From Owenia fusiformis (taxonomy: Eukaryota > Annelida > Polychaeta > Sabellida > Oweniidae): a DNA stretch of 64,000 bases. The position numbers and the translations under genes were made by a program. Location of the stretch: the NCBI GenBank assembly GCA_903813345.2, contig CAIIXF020000012.1, forward strand, positions 36,564,528 to 36,628,527. The letters run 5' to 3'. Under the pieces are notes generated by a model. That model was not told the origin of the DNA and did no database searches. It worked only from the letters and a program-made list of their open reading frames with translations. Positions 22,918 through 34,434 of the stretch are shown piece after piece (position 1 is the first letter of the stretch; every line of letters begins with the position of its first letter).

Positions 22918-23435
22918 GAAATAAAATTTTCTTTCGGAGTTTCTTTCCCGGAAGTTGATTTCCGATCAAAATAGTATGAGGTATGTGATAGGAGAATCAC
23001 TAGTAGTTGATTTCCGAGCGGTAATCGGTACGAGTCCTATGATTGGCCATGATTATTAATCGCGCATGCGTCGTAATAAGTTTAACTAATCAAATTACCG
23101 GATTTGTTGCGCATGCGCAAAAAACTGAACCAAAAAATGGAACCTCACGGAGATTGCTCTTAATGAAACTTTCTGAGCAAATTGCTTCGAAATAAGAAAA
23201 ATGGTATTTAATGGTTGAAAATTAGTTATCTCTTTCAAATGAAGGTATCTGCATCATCTAATGACCTACTAGACGTGTGTAGAACACTGATGTGGGCCAA
23301 AAAATGACAAAGCTGATGCAAAGTTTTCATCAATTTTTTTTCGTTCAGTGCAAAAATGTGACTTTGAATTACCGGGAACCTTTTTCATGGGGACGCATTT
23401 TTTTGAGGGGGGGGGACGCAATTTTGGAAAATCAA
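22918..23435. other. Unassigned intergenic
   Basis: TTGATTTCCGA is repeated at 22952 and 23008, and two GCGCATGCG palindromes occur near 23061 and 23109. A G-run follows at 23406-23415. Nothing coding is seen. Confidence 0.3.
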
Positions 23436-23835
23436 TCGATATAAAACTGTAGGACCAAGATACTCAGAAATATAGTACGGTCATCATCATTGGGAGTTAT
23501 ATAGGTAGGAATGATTGTTTTATTTTATGCTTACTTATCTTATTTAAAGATACAAAGGCAACATTTAAGATTTTGAAGGATTCAGACGTAATCAGTTTTA
23601 ACACAAATGTGCGATTCAAGTAACCCAGGGTCTACGCCAAGAATATATATCAGATGTCCAAGAAAAAGGAAACAATTTTTTATGAGTATTTCTCAACAAA
23701 AGATAAGCTGAATTTATTGAATCTTTACTTGCGTAACAATAGTTTAAAAATATATGATCAGTTGCAAATCATGCAAGAATTGTCAAATTCGAAACAGTAT
23801 GTCGAAGCATCCAAATAGCAATGTTTACCCTATCC
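23436..23835. repeat. 400-bp direct repeat, copy 1
   Basis: Starts TCGATATAAAACTGTAGGAC and ends GTTTACCCTATCC. It is repeated almost exactly 1182 bp downstream. The ends are not TG..CA and no target duplication is seen. Confidence 0.85.
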
Positions 23836-23999
23836 TTCCTTCAAAGCTGATTTTAAAAGCTAATGTGTATTTTTTCCAATCGCATTGCCTTCTATTACAA
23901 AACTATGTTGTCCTTTCACACGTATTTATTTTTCGTATGTTTCTGCCTCAAATGCGCTGTTTATTGTGTATCTTATTAGAAAAATACTGTGCTTTCATG

Positions 24000-24270
24000 C
24001 TTACTCAAATGTAATTATTGGCTTATAGGCTATTGGGTCGATTGTTATGGGGTTTGTATTGTCTTAAGCGTCACCAGGTAAAGATGGCACCCGTTCTCTC
24101 TTAGTTACTCAAATGTAAGTATTGGCTTATCGGTTATGGGGCCAATTGCTATGGGGTTTGTATTGCCTTAAGCGTCATCAGGTAAAGATGGCACCCATTC
24201 TCTCTTGGTTACTTAAATGTTACTATTGGCTAATCGGCTATGGAGTCAATTGTTATTATGGGGTGTATTG
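24000..24270. repeat. About 110-bp tandem repeat, 2-3 units
   Basis: The block ATGGGGTTTGTATTG..TTAAGCGTCA..AGGTAAAGATGGCACCC is present near 24048 and 24150, with a weaker third unit near 24240. Confidence 0.7.
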
Positions 24271-24617
24271 CAATCGTGTTTCTCAAAACTTGAAGATTAG
24301 CTTCTGTCATTTATGTTTCCGATCGTATAGCATTATAGTTAATGCCATTTACTTAGAACAGGAGTGATAAATTACTTTATAGGCTGAAAGTAATATAATA
24401 TGATATGCTCTTTAACAGTATATAAAACTTTGATAATTGTAATTTCCCATTTCTTCTTATCTATTTAGTCTTAATTTTATGGTTCTTATGAATATAATGA
24501 TTTCTATTTATATTTATTTCAAGAGTTGTTATTAGAGGATCTTTGTATGTTTTACGATATCAGTAGACGTCTTCAGTTACGGAGCACGTGACATTAAACG
24601 CGTACGATAATAATACT

Positions 24618-25017
24618 TCGATATAAAACTGTAGGACCAAGATACTCAGAAATACAGTACGGTCATCGTCATTGGGAGTTATATAGGTAGGAATGATTGT
24701 TTTATTTTATGCTTACTTATCTTATTTAAAGATACAAAGGCAACATTTAAGATTTTGAAGGATTCAGTCGTAATCAGTTTTAACACAAATGTGCGATTCA
24801 AGTAACCCAGGGTCTACGCCAAGAATATATATCAGATGTCCAAGAAAAAGAAAACAACTTTTTTATGAGTATTTCTTAACAAAAGATAGGCTGAATTTAT
24901 TGAATCTTTACTGAGTAACAATAGTTTAAAAATATATGATCAGTTGCAAATCATGCAAGAATTGTCAAATTCGAAACAGTATGTCGAAGCATCCAAATAG
25001 CAATGTTTACCCTATCC
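24618..25017. repeat. 400-bp direct repeat, copy 2
   Basis: Near-identical to 23436-23835. It carries GATATAAAACTG (24619-24630) and, about 55 nt on, a donor-like TATAG/GTAGGA at 24686-24687, placed upstream of the gene B signal-peptide exon. It could hold the gene B promoter and 5' UTR exon, but this is only positional. Confidence 0.8.
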
Positions 25018-25040
25018 CAAACCCACCGTAAAAAACTGGT

Positions 25041-25404
25041 GTATCTCATACTTGAGTGGGTTTGGGGTAGATTTAACCTTTAACACCTTTTTCAAATGAC
25101 AAGATAGACCTATACTGTAAAAGCACAATTTATACTTAACATTTTCATAATATTCCTTCAGTTCAATACAATAGAATTGTAACATTTAAACTTTTTGAAA
25201 ATTTTAAACTTCTGAAATTTAAATTTTTAAAATTTTAAAACTTTTTTTAAACTTTTGAAAAAATTCCCGGGAGCGGGATGGATATATTATATCTGCCCGC
25301 ATTTGGCCTAGAGCGGGACATATACAATATATCCTGCCCGCTTCTCAGATATGATATATATTCCCGGGTGATATCTACCCCAAACCCACTCAAGTATGAA
25401 ATAC
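25041..25404. mobile_element. Foldback MITE, 364 bp
   Basis: Left arm CATACTTGAGTGGGTTTGGG at 25047 faces right arm CCCAAACCCACTCAAGTATG at 25379, with GTAGAT/ATCTAC continuing inwards. The interior has further pairing among GAGCGGGA and CTGCCCGC blocks. Confidence 0.7.
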
Positions 25405-25555
25405 ATTCTATCATGCTGCAAATCATCACTGATGTACAACTTTGTTAACAAACATATCGTCGCATAGGTATATGATAACATAATGATCTAAATGTAATGG
25501 TATTAACAATTATCTTTTGTTTACTTCTAGATCCATGGACAACATTCTATGAAAT

Positions 25556-25718
25556 ATGAAGTTTATTAATGTGTTGTTGAGTTATATCACAATCAAAGTC
25601 TGTGCTGCTGGCAAATTAGAGGGAGATATCCTTGACACATTGAGGAATGCGAAAGCGAATATTGACAAAGGAAACGTAAAGTCGGTGAACGTGCAAGGCG
25701 ATGGAGCGCTTGCAGGAG
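25556..25718 (+). CDS. Gene B exon 1: signal peptide
   Basis: Acceptor TTACTTCTAG ends at 25530; 25 nt of 5' UTR precede the ATG. Encodes MKFINVLLSYITIKVCAAG then LEGDILDTLRNAKANIDKGN. A tiny upstream ATG at 25535 terminates after five codons. The 163-nt length equals gene C exon 1. Donor GTGAGT. Confidence 0.8.
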
Positions 25719-28700
25719 GTGAGTAAAGTATATAGTATATTTCTTCTGTTCAATTATTTTACAACAATATGTTATCAAAATTCTGAATTGAAATTTCGTA
25801 TCTCCCACGTCATTAGATACGAAATGCCATACTCTGTGTGAATACTTGTATCTACAACTGTTTTTGATGTTATGAGTATTAGATACAAAATGTCATATCA
25901 TATATGATTACTTGTACCTAGAACTGTTTTTGATGTTATGACTATTAGATACGGAATGTCATGTCCTGTATGAATACTTGTATCTACAACTGTTTTTGAT
26001 GTTATGAGTATTAGATACAAAATGTCATATCCTATATGAATACTTGTACCTAGAACTGTTTTTGATGTTATGACTATTAGATACGGAATGTCATGTCCTG
26101 TATGAATACTTGTATCTACAACTGTTTTTGATGTTATGACTATTAGATACGGAATGTCATGTCCTGTATGAATACTTGTATCTACAACTGTTTTTGATGT
26201 TATGACTATTAGATACAAAATGTCATATCCTATATGAATACTTGTACCTAGAACTGTTTTTGATGTTATGACTATTAGATACGGAATGTCATGTCCTGTA
26301 TGAATACTTGTATCTACAACTGTTTTTGATGTTATGAGTATTAGATACAAAATGTCATATCCTATATGAATACTTGTACCTAGAACTGTTTTTGATGTTA
26401 TGACTATTAGATACGGAATGTCATGTCCTGTATGAATACTTGTATCTACAACTGTTTTTGATGTTATGACTATTAGATACGGAATGTCATGTCCTGTATG
26501 AATACTTGTATCTACAACTGTTTTTGATGTTATGACTATTAGATACAAAATGTCATATCCTATATGAATACTTGTACCTAGAACTGTTTTTGATGTTATG
26601 ACTATTAGATACGGAATGTCATGTCCTGTATGAATACTTGTATCTACAACTGTTTTTGATGTTATGACTATTAGATACGGAATGTCATGTCCTGTATGAA
26701 TACTTGTATCTACAACTGTTTTTGATGTTATGACTATTAGATACAAAATGTCATATCCTATATGAATACTTGTATCTTCAACTGTTTTTAATGTTATGAG
26801 TATATGATACCTAATGTCATATCCTATATGAATACTTGTATCTACAACTGTTTTTGATGTTATGACTATTAGATACAAAATGTCATATCCTATATGAATA
26901 CTTGTACCTAGAACTGTTTTTGATGTTATGACTATTAGATACGGAATGTCATGTCCTGTATGAATACTTGTATCTACAACTGTTTTTGATGTTATGAGTA
27001 TTAGATACAAAATGTCATATCCTATATGAATACTTGTACCTAGAACTGTTTTTGATGTTATGACTATTAGATACGGAATGTCATGTCCTGTATGAATACT
27101 TGTATCTACAACTGTTTTTGATGTTATGACTATTAGATACGGAATGTCATGTCCTGTATGAATACTTGTATCTACAACTGTTTTTGATGTTATGACTATT
27201 AGATACAAAATGTCATATCCTATATGAATACTTGTACCTAGAACTGTTTTTGATGTTATGACTATTAGATACGGAATGTCATGTCCTGTATGAATACTTG
27301 TATCTACAACTGTTTTTGATGTTATGACTATTAGATACGGAATGTCATGTCCTGTATGAATACTTGTATCTACCACTGTTTTTGATGTTATGACTATTAG
27401 ATACAAAATGTCATATCCTGTATGAATACTTGTATCTAGATATCTAAGCACATGTGCCAAAGGGAATGGACCAAAAGTTGTGATGGAACTTAGCAAGAAA
27501 AAAACTGTAAGTGCATACCAGTTAAGAAAAACAAACCCCATATGTCCCAAAACCATGATCTAACGTGAAAAGTAACAATGTCTATTACCCCCTTTCCCCC
27601 CACCATTTAAGAGCCGATATCACAATCCAAGACCAGAACACCAAGGGAATTTTCATTTATACTGAAGTCATTACAATACATGTTGAAGAAAAAAATTGAG
27701 AGCCAATACTCATAACATTTAAAATATTTGCAGATACAAGTACTCATACAAGATAAAGCATTCAGTCTTAAATGATGTGGGATGGATAAAATCCAATCTT
27801 CAAGTTCATAGGCGTTTCAAAGGGTCAACTTCCTTTTACAAAAGCAGTCGCCATAATCCATAAAACACAATAATTTACAATGGTCATCAGGAGAAAACTA
27901 TGGCTGGTTTCGATCCCTATTTCTCAACCATTAATGCCATAGCCGGGATCCACCTCAAAGGTGCCAAGTGAAAATATTGTGAGTTCAGCGCCAATGTCTT
28001 AAACAATTCCTACATCCTTCAGCATCTCCAATGGGTAAACTTGAAACTTCGAAATCAATGATTTGTATTTTTCAGCAAAGCCCAGAAAGTATTTCTTAAG
28101 CTTTATACAAGTATAACCTTGACCTAACAATTTGATGACTAAAGTCATCAAAATCTAAATATTTAGAGCATACCCTGCCATATCTAATAAGCTGGGATAC
28201 ATAGACCCCATATGCTGTGTAATGGAATATTACTGTCTAAATGGGGAAAATTCACAATATCAAAGTTGAAATCATCTCGTTTATCATACAACTTACAATA
28301 TATACTGTTGTCTTGTTCAATGTTAATGAGAATGTCAAGATAAGGCGCATTCTTTTTTAATTCTAACTCGGAATGGTATATCTCACTTGTATATCGCAAA
28401 CTCTTCTAATCCAGGGTTGTGCAACCTCAACAGGTCATCTTTATACATATCTGTTTGATTAAAAAGTTTTGCTATGTGGAATTTTGTCTTATCTTTTATC
28501 ATCTTTTGCAACAACTTAAATTCAGACGAGAATAGAAAAAAGGTCTGCCAAAAGAGGAGTGTCCCCATTGGTTTTCCTATATTTTGACGTAAAGCAGTAT
28601 TTCCAAACTTTACATAAATGTTATCTATCAGAAAGCCTAAAGCCTCAACAACAACAAGGTTTAAACATGCTCCAAATGAGATAAATCACCCGATATAAAT

Positions 28701-31700
28701 TCCTAAACTTTTATCCTTTACTATTTCAAAGATATTGTCCAAATTTACAACGTTTAAATCATACGGGGGGGGGATTTCATTGAGCTCGTACGAAGCCCCC
28801 GATTTGCCTTGAACAACCCCAATCGTTATACAACGAATCCCTGGCTGGGAACAAGCCCCTGCTCTGAAATATCAGCAAACCACAGGGCGGAAAGGTGACT
28901 ATTTTTGCTCGAACAATCACACGTTTAAGCCAGCTATTTGATGGTGCGCGTACTAAACTCTCTTATTAAACTGACTTTTCATTTCGGTAGCACGAACCCC
29001 CCATCCCCTCCGTTTCGCCCTGACCCCCCTTCATTATAAAACGGACCCCCAGGCAAGTGGGAAACATTTTAACCCCCGTGGAATATCCTGGCTAAGTCCC
29101 TGTAGAAGCACCAGAGAGATGAAATAAGAGACACGAAGGATGAGCCATTGTCGTTATTTCATCATTATAATTATCTTTGAGCATGTAGTCAGAATAACTT
29201 CACCCGCGACTATCAGAATAACAGATTTCTAGTAAATTGAGCAAATGACAACACAAAGCATAAGAAACATAAAGCATGAGGTTATTAATTAACGATGCAC
29301 TTTAAATACCATAAACAGTAGATTTTTATCATATTAATAAATATCGAAAGATACCAATAAATATCAAGCAAAATGTCGCAGTTAATAAAGTGAATAAATA
29401 AACCCATGAAAGATGTAATAATCTTGTTATTTATAGGTCTGTATGGAATATCGCTGACAACAACAAAACCACCGACAACATCAATGCAATCCGATCTCCC
29501 TTTTCTCCCAGGAGGCAGACGAGATGACCAACCTTCTCCAGGTAAATGCAATGCACAATAACTATAATACCAGGTTCCAAATACAATCCAATCACCTTAT
29601 TCTAGTCATTATTGTTGCAAGCAACACCAAGTACACGAATGACAGGCACTTCATACCCATATACCAGGAAAGTAGTTCGTGTGTTTATGTGGTATAATAG
29701 TATTTTTCTTGGGTCTAATTAGGTTTAAATGTACTGCCATTCGAACATTTTACTCGTGTGGTTTTATGTTTGATTATAAAACTTGAAGTGTTTTACAAAT
29801 GATTGACATCAGATAACGATTCCATTTAAATTTCATTTAATCAACAACATTACGGGTAAATTACAATAAGCAAAGAATCCGTCCAACTATTTCCAGCTTG
29901 CTTGGATTTGATGATCGTGATAGACGTGTCGTGTTCTATTAAAGAAGAAGATAGGATTAAAGCCCGCGACTTTGCGGCTGATGTTGTGAAAGGAATACTT
30001 ACAACGGCGACTGTGGATACAAGGGTAGGTCTGGTGCGATATAGCCAGACGATCGAGTTAGTTTTTAGGCTTGGTAAGTTAATAAAAGATTCATATTCTC
30101 ATTTTATATTCTAGATGAGTAGACATCAAATATCATAGATAAATAACTATTATATTTAGTTTGAAATAAATGAAGTTTATTTCAATGAAGCTATAATGAT
30201 GATTCGAACATGATTGTATTCACGCCTTCTATAAACTGTGAACAAAGTCAATGCTTTAGCTGGGTTATATTCGAGATCAATGCCCCAGCTCTAGCTGTAC
30301 TAGTATTTCGTTCAGTGCACTCAATGGTCATTTCAGGCTGTTCCGTTATTTTCGCAAAATTTAATTTTTATATGGATATCCGCTGTGATGCTTTTGTTTC
30401 TGGGCAATATAGTTGGTTCCTAACTTAACATGGAACAATAAATCAACTTATTAATATTAATATTGTACATGATCTTCATCAACATATTTATAACAAAGAG
30501 TATATACACTCGGTATTTATGCATTCTGATACTCATCACATCTTTCTGTCTTCAACCAGAAATATGTACTAATGTGAAGCTGATAGAAGGCCGTGATTTC
30601 TCGTGATTGTATTTTGGACCTCAGTTCAGCTTTTGATGTCGTCCTTTATAACGTATTGCTAACTAAATAAAAAGGCTATGGTCGCAACAGGGATTTTATC
30701 AATCTCATACCTGCGTACATACTCATTCATTCATTTTGAATGTAATGCTAATTTTGACACCATACATACAATGGCGCATCAGATACAGAATTGCAATCTC
30801 TTGAACGTCTACACGAAAGAGCTCATATCCAGTCACTCGTTACACTAACACTGTTACAATTCCTTAATCACAGACACTATAAGATTCCTCCTCAAGGAGA
30901 GCTATGGGTGATAAATCAACAGTTTTCAAAGAAATGGCTCTTTGGAAAACCTTTTACCAGATCTCAGAGTTTGTCAATCGATTTCAAGTTTCAAAAGAAT
31001 AGAAGGAAATAATGGAAGCCCTGCCTCTATCTAATTAACTTCAAAACTAAAAACGCCTTGCCTTGATCCTTAGAAATTCCATTTGACCAACGGTCTGGAC
31101 TTCTTTGGCAAGCTCATATTTATCATCAAATGTTTGAACTAGTAGCCGATCCAAAATGTAATTGTGATAATTCAAACCTTCAATGATGAGAGAAAACATG
31201 CTGGGAACTGCGCAATTATTTAGTTGTGTGCATTTGTACTGGAATAGATATTCAATGATGATAGAAAATATGCTGGGAACTGCACAATTATTTATAAAAA
31301 ACATGTTTGTTTTACCGAAGATGACCACGGCGAGACGGATGTGATTGACAACGCGATTCGTACAATGAATACAAGTGACCTAGGCTGTAAGACAAATACC
31401 CATTTAGTCCTTAAAGAACTCTATAGCAAATACTTCACAGACAAGTTTGGCGACAGGTAAAATAGTGAATGTACCATACAAAGATTACTTTCCTATTTTC
31501 TATATTATTTTCACAGAACAATATCACATTACTTACGTAGCACGTCATTTTTTGTATATAATATACAGTGGCGTATTTTGTGAGTGTACGCCTCGAGTGA
31601 GCGAAGCGAACGAGATTTGAGCAGATTTGAGGATTTCTTTGAGGATGAGATTGCATTTGGAGCGTTTCTGGAATCGTTTTGAAGCGTTTATTAATTTTAG

Positions 31701-34015
31701 CGGTCATATATACTCCAATATAGACTAGTAAATCAATCGTTCTAGGTATAGTGACGTCATGTATCGTTTTAGAATCATAAATATATAAAGGCATACCTTA
31801 GTAATATTGATACTGGTAGTCTTCAATGAAATCAGTTGTAAGACAAAGATGAGAGAATAGTGAAAAGTCGACGATAGTCTAATATAGTTTTTCATTTTAT
31901 ATTCTAACTGGTTGCAATGTATTCCTCAGGTCCAACGAAGCATACCCAAACGCGGCCATATTGTTTACAGACGGTCGTACAATTTCGCAGAGGTTTGCTC
32001 CTGAAACAAAGAGACAGGCCAAGAATGCTGAAGTGTCTGACATAGAGATACATGTAGTGGATGTGCCTCATCGGTAAGTAACAATATGCAAAATACACGA
32101 ATTGATATAGCAGATGATATACATGTATGTATGACAGGCGAGGAATGCTGAAGTGTCTGACATAGAGATATATGTAGTGGATGTGCCTCATCGGTTAGTA
32201 ACACAATGCAAAATACACGAATTGATATAGCAGATGATATACATGTATGTATGACAGGCGAGGAATGCTGAAGTGTCTGACATAGAGATATATGTAGTGG
32301 ATGTGCCTCATCGGTTAGTAACACAATGCAAAATACACGAATTGATATAGCAGATGATATACACACAGTTCTTAACATTATTCTCTTTGCATATGACTGT
32401 AAAAATGTATTTACCAATTGCCAACCAATTAACCAACACATGATCATTCCAATGTTCCATATTCCTTCAAGTTCTCAAAATTGATTGTGAATAGAAAATC
32501 ATACTCGATCAAACATCAATGCTGAATCTTCACATATTTAAAAGGACAGTGGTTACAATCATGCCAAAAATGTATTTTGACTTGGGCAAATTACATTCAG
32601 ATTGTTTGTAATATACAAAACTATCAATACGAAATGGCAGAATTATTAAATGGCTCATTGTTTAGGCCATCAGACATATTATCACCATATGGATCAATTT
32701 ATATCTCACCAATCCATCAACATCAAGATGATGACTAATGGAATAATTTTAGTATATGACAATCAAAATATAGATTCGACTATAATCGCGTTCCTCTTTT
32801 TCGTATTCGTATTGTAATTACTTCCCATGATAACATTATTGAATGAATAAAAAATGGTTGGTCAATGAATTTACTGTATCCACAAACATTTTACAGAATT
32901 CTTGCGTTGATTAAGTTCCATTATTAAGTAGATCATTCATCACATGATGACGTAGGTTAATCTTCTTTGTGCGATTAGCAACCATTTTTTTCAATTCCAT
33001 TGGAAATTAGTTATTGAACAAGCCAAAATATTAAAAAGCTGATGAGTTGGGATGATTTGCTTCAGACAAGGTTTGGGAGATTTGGCTGATGAGTTTGACG
33101 AATTGCCTACGAGGCCAGAACTTTTGTATGATGTCAAAAAACAAGAAGACATTGATAACATTGTTGATGACCTTACCAGCAGATACAATTGTGGTGATCC
33201 TGATTTCGGTGGTGGAGGGGATGACCCCTCGTCAGGTAAATGTTCATTGTGATCGATGAAGACTTTGAAGAATGTGCATGTGTGAAAATGGTTCAATGGA
33301 CTATCAATTGCCTCTGATTAGTCTAAAATGAATCTGGGTTACTGTCTCATTAGTGTATTCGGGCTAGTTTGATTCAATCAAAGGCTGCAATTTCATAAAT
33401 AAATGTTTGAGATTTGATATTCATTTTTCAGGATGTGCAAATGTGATATTCGCAATTGATGTTAGTTGCTCGATTGATCGTAGTAATGTGACAGAGGCTA
33501 TTAGTATAGCAAAAGATATCATAGACACTTCAAAGGTTGGTCATCAATTTGGAGCATTTACATACGATAACAACACTGTAGGTTCTGTCCCATACTTCAC
33601 CGATACAAGTGCCCAATTAAACAACCTCGATCCTGCATCAAGAGCTTGCAAGACAAGAACAAACCGAGCAATCACCTATGCCGGAAAGAATTACTTCAAT
33701 AATAATTCTTCTTCAAACGTGCTTATTATTTTCGGCGATGGCAATGAGTCCCCATGGCGAGAAAATAAGCTTGCGATAGAAAAGGCCAATGCATTCACCA
33801 GAAATAACAAGGGGACGCTTATCTGGGTCATTCTCACGAGCAATCGAGATGAGGCGACTAGGACACGTGGTATAGAAGAGCAGATCAAAGTAACAGCTTC
33901 TGTAAATAGATTAGGAACGAGATTAGTCTTTGAGTACAACGATGCTGATGTTATCACTGTTATCGTGAACTATTTGGACACACATTTTCCCAGATGCGTT
34001 GGGACTGTGGCATAA
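25556..34015 (+). CDS. Gene B: secreted double-vWA-domain protein (7 coding exons)
   Basis: Predicted 492-aa protein from exons 25556-25718, 29437-29541, 29897-30073, 31321-31456, 31930-32073, 33066-33235 and 33432-34015, all GT-AG with an open frame throughout. Residues 1-18 are a signal peptide (FINVLLSYITIKVCAA), then a charged segment and a TTTKPPTT linker. vWA1 spans about 90-284, with D99-x-S101-C-S103, Thr 173/175 and D208. vWA2 spans about 299-487, with D308-x-S310-C-S312 and FGDG. Cys 91 and 284, and 300 and 487, bracket the two domains, as in many extracellular vWA domains. The gene is a close paralogue of gene C, with five of seven exons of identical length. Family members usually act in adhesion or matrix assembly; this one's partner is unknown. 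A 5' non-coding exon is implied by the acceptor at 25530. Confidence 0.85.
25808..27437. repeat. 66-bp minisatellite, about 25 units (gene B intron 1)
   Basis: Units of 66 bp built on GAATACTTGTATCTACAACT and GTTTTTGATGTTATGACTAT. Two main variants (ACGGAATGTCATGTCCTG and ACAAAATGTCATATCCTA) alternate in a higher-order pattern of five units (330 bp). The array keeps a 552-codon minus-strand frame open, which I do not accept as a gene. Confidence 0.9.
27438..28009 (-). mobile_element. 3' part of a decayed retroelement
   Basis: The minus strand near 27440-27556 encodes WYALTVFFLLSSITTFGP, which resembles DWYALRVCFFLLSFIITFGP on the plus strand near 49910-49975. The block TCACAATCCAAGACCAGAAC at 27619 recurs at 53374. 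It adjoins the RT relic at 28010-28720 and is probably the same element. Confidence 0.5.
28010..28720 (-). pseudogene. Reverse-transcriptase relic
   Basis: Minus-strand fragments in order: LIDNIYVKFGNTALRQNIGK-PMGT, then FNQTDMYKDDLLRLHNP (the YxDD palm motif region), YLDILI, KLYDKRDDFNFDIVNFPHL, and in a shifted frame GVYVSQLIRYGRVCSKYLDF with KLKKYFLGFAEKYKSLISKF. This is a recognisable class of invertebrate retroelement RT. It is broken by a deletion after PMGT and by several frameshifts and stops. The subfamily is not assigned. Confidence 0.75.
28765..29105. mobile_element. C-rich element with CTGGCTAAGTCCCTG end
   Basis: Runs of C (28797, 28988, 29024, 29046, 29073) and the right end CTGGCTAAGTCCCTGTA resemble, on the opposite strand, the GGGGCGTAGCCAG element at 877-1079. 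The left end is unclear. Confidence 0.35.
29437..29541 (+). CDS. Gene B exon 2: Thr/Pro linker
   Basis: After TTATTTATAG the phase-1 frame gives GLYGISLTTTKPPTTSMQ..LPFLPGGRRDDQPSPG. Thirty-five codons, phase 1 both sides, donor GTAAAT. Likely an O-glycosylated spacer before vWA1. Confidence 0.7.
29897..30073 (+). CDS. Gene B exon 3: vWA1 metal motif
   Basis: After CTATTTCCAG the frame reads ACLDLMIVIDVSCSIKEEDR..VGLVRYSQTIELVFRLG. Fifty-nine codons, phase 1 both sides, donor GTAAGT. Same length as gene A exon 3. Confidence 0.9.
30560..31020 (+). pseudogene. Non-LTR retrotransposon RT relic
   Basis: Near 30648 the plus strand encodes LDLSSAFDVVLYNVLL, then a stop, KGYGRNRDFINLIPAYI, close to the LDLSxAFDxVxHxxLLxKLxxYG RT motif of LINE-type elements. 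A later segment (QSLERLHERAHIQSL near 30791) may be further 3' sequence. Heavily decayed. Confidence 0.5.
31160..31310. repeat. Imperfect tandem repeat before gene B exon 4
   Basis: The block TTCAATGATGA.AGAAAA.ATGCTGGGAACTGC is present at 31179 and 31251, offset about 72 bp. It ends directly at the polypyrimidine tract of exon 4. Confidence 0.65.
31321..31456 (+). CDS. Gene B exon 4: vWA1 Thr motif
   Basis: The acceptor TTTTACCGAAG is placed by comparison with gene C, where the conserved exon begins at the same base. Encodes DDHGETDVIDNAIRTMN..LGCKTNTHLVLKELYSKYF..GDR. 136 nt, phase 1 to phase 2, donor GTAAAA. This places LDD after FR as in gene A's LNN. Confidence 0.8.
31930..32073 (+). 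CDS. Gene B exon 5: vWA1 Asp motif
   Basis: After GTATTCCTCAG the frame reads RSNEAYPNAAILFTDGR..FAPETKRQAKNAEVSDI..IHVVDVPHR, giving the metal-site Asp and later strands. 144 nt, phase 2 both sides, donor GTAAGT. It differs from gene C exon 5 at only two bases by my count. Confidence 0.9.
32138..32314 (+). pseudogene. Two tandem partial copies of gene B exon 5
   Basis: The last 56 nt of exon 5 recur at 32138-32193 and 32258-32313 as part of a 120-bp repeat that includes intron sequence. In both, the donor GTAAGT is changed to GTTAGT. A 56-nt cassette would break the frame, and joining exon 4 to it gives an early stop, so both look non-functional. Confidence 0.8.
32350..33065. other. Gene B intron 5, rest
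   Basis: AT-rich intron sequence with no other feature that I recognise. Confidence 0.4.
33066..33235 (+). CDS. Gene B exon 6: last vWA1 helix and inter-domain linker
   Basis: After ATTTGCTTCAG the frame gives RQGLGDLADEFDELPTRPEL..QEDIDNIVDDL..RYNC, closing vWA1, then a Gly/Asp-rich linker (GDPDFGGGGDDPSSG). 170 nt, phase 2 to 1, donor GTAAAT; same length as in gene C. Confidence 0.85.
33432..34015 (+). CDS. Gene B exon 7: complete second vWA domain
   Basis: After TTCATTTTTCAG one exon of 584 nt encodes the whole domain: GCANVIFAIDVSCSI, FGAFTYDNNTVGSVPYF, RACKTRTNRAI, NVLIIFGDGNE, GTLIWVILTSNRD, and a closing helix ending FPRCVGTVA with TAA. No intron interrupts it, unlike vWA1. Length equals gene C exon 7. 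Confidence 0.9.
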
Positions 34016-34019
34016 TAAA
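34014..34019 (+). terminator. Polyadenylation signal overlapping the gene B stop
   Basis: AATAAA shares two bases with the TAA stop codon at 34013-34015. A second AATAAA lies at 34074. If the first is used, the 3' UTR is only a few tens of nucleotides. Confidence 0.4.
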
Positions 34020-34434
34020 TAGTTTTAATAATCGTCAGTCGTTATGGTGCTGATTTGATATCGAGGAGCCCTCAATAAATAATTTGTCTTCAAATAAGCA
34101 TGCATTGAAAAAAATAAACAAGGTATACCAAATTGAATCGTTTTTTAAAATAATTATTAACTTCATATATGGATGAAGAGAGCCTAATTCTGAAAAAATG
34201 TTAACGATATTCGAAGGAAAAAGGATGGGAGAACAGGACCATTCCGAACATGCCACGATTATTTAATATTTCTGTAAACTCCTGTTTTATTCAATGTTTT
34301 GCCGCTATCTATAGAACAATAATTTAGGCTTGATTTAATTTAATCAGCCGGCTATACCTTTATATAGATTCCGATCCACATATTGAAACTATTGGAATTG
34401 ATAAGTGTTGTTTGATTAAGTATAAGTAATTGAT

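Noticed and set aside
22384-23000. Coding frames of 66-121 codons on both strands
   Set aside because: They mirror each other because the sequence is a long palindrome (the MITE at 22379-22912).
23436-25017. LTR retrotransposon with 400-bp LTRs and a 0.8-kb interior
   Set aside because: The direct repeats do not begin TG or end CA, no flanking duplication or primer-binding site is seen, and the interior has its own tandem repeats. A segmental tandem duplication fits better.
25898-27556. Minus-strand frame of 552 codons with 22-residue repeats
   Set aside because: By-product of the 66-bp array in gene B intron 1. Its non-repeat start comes from the adjacent retroelement remnant.
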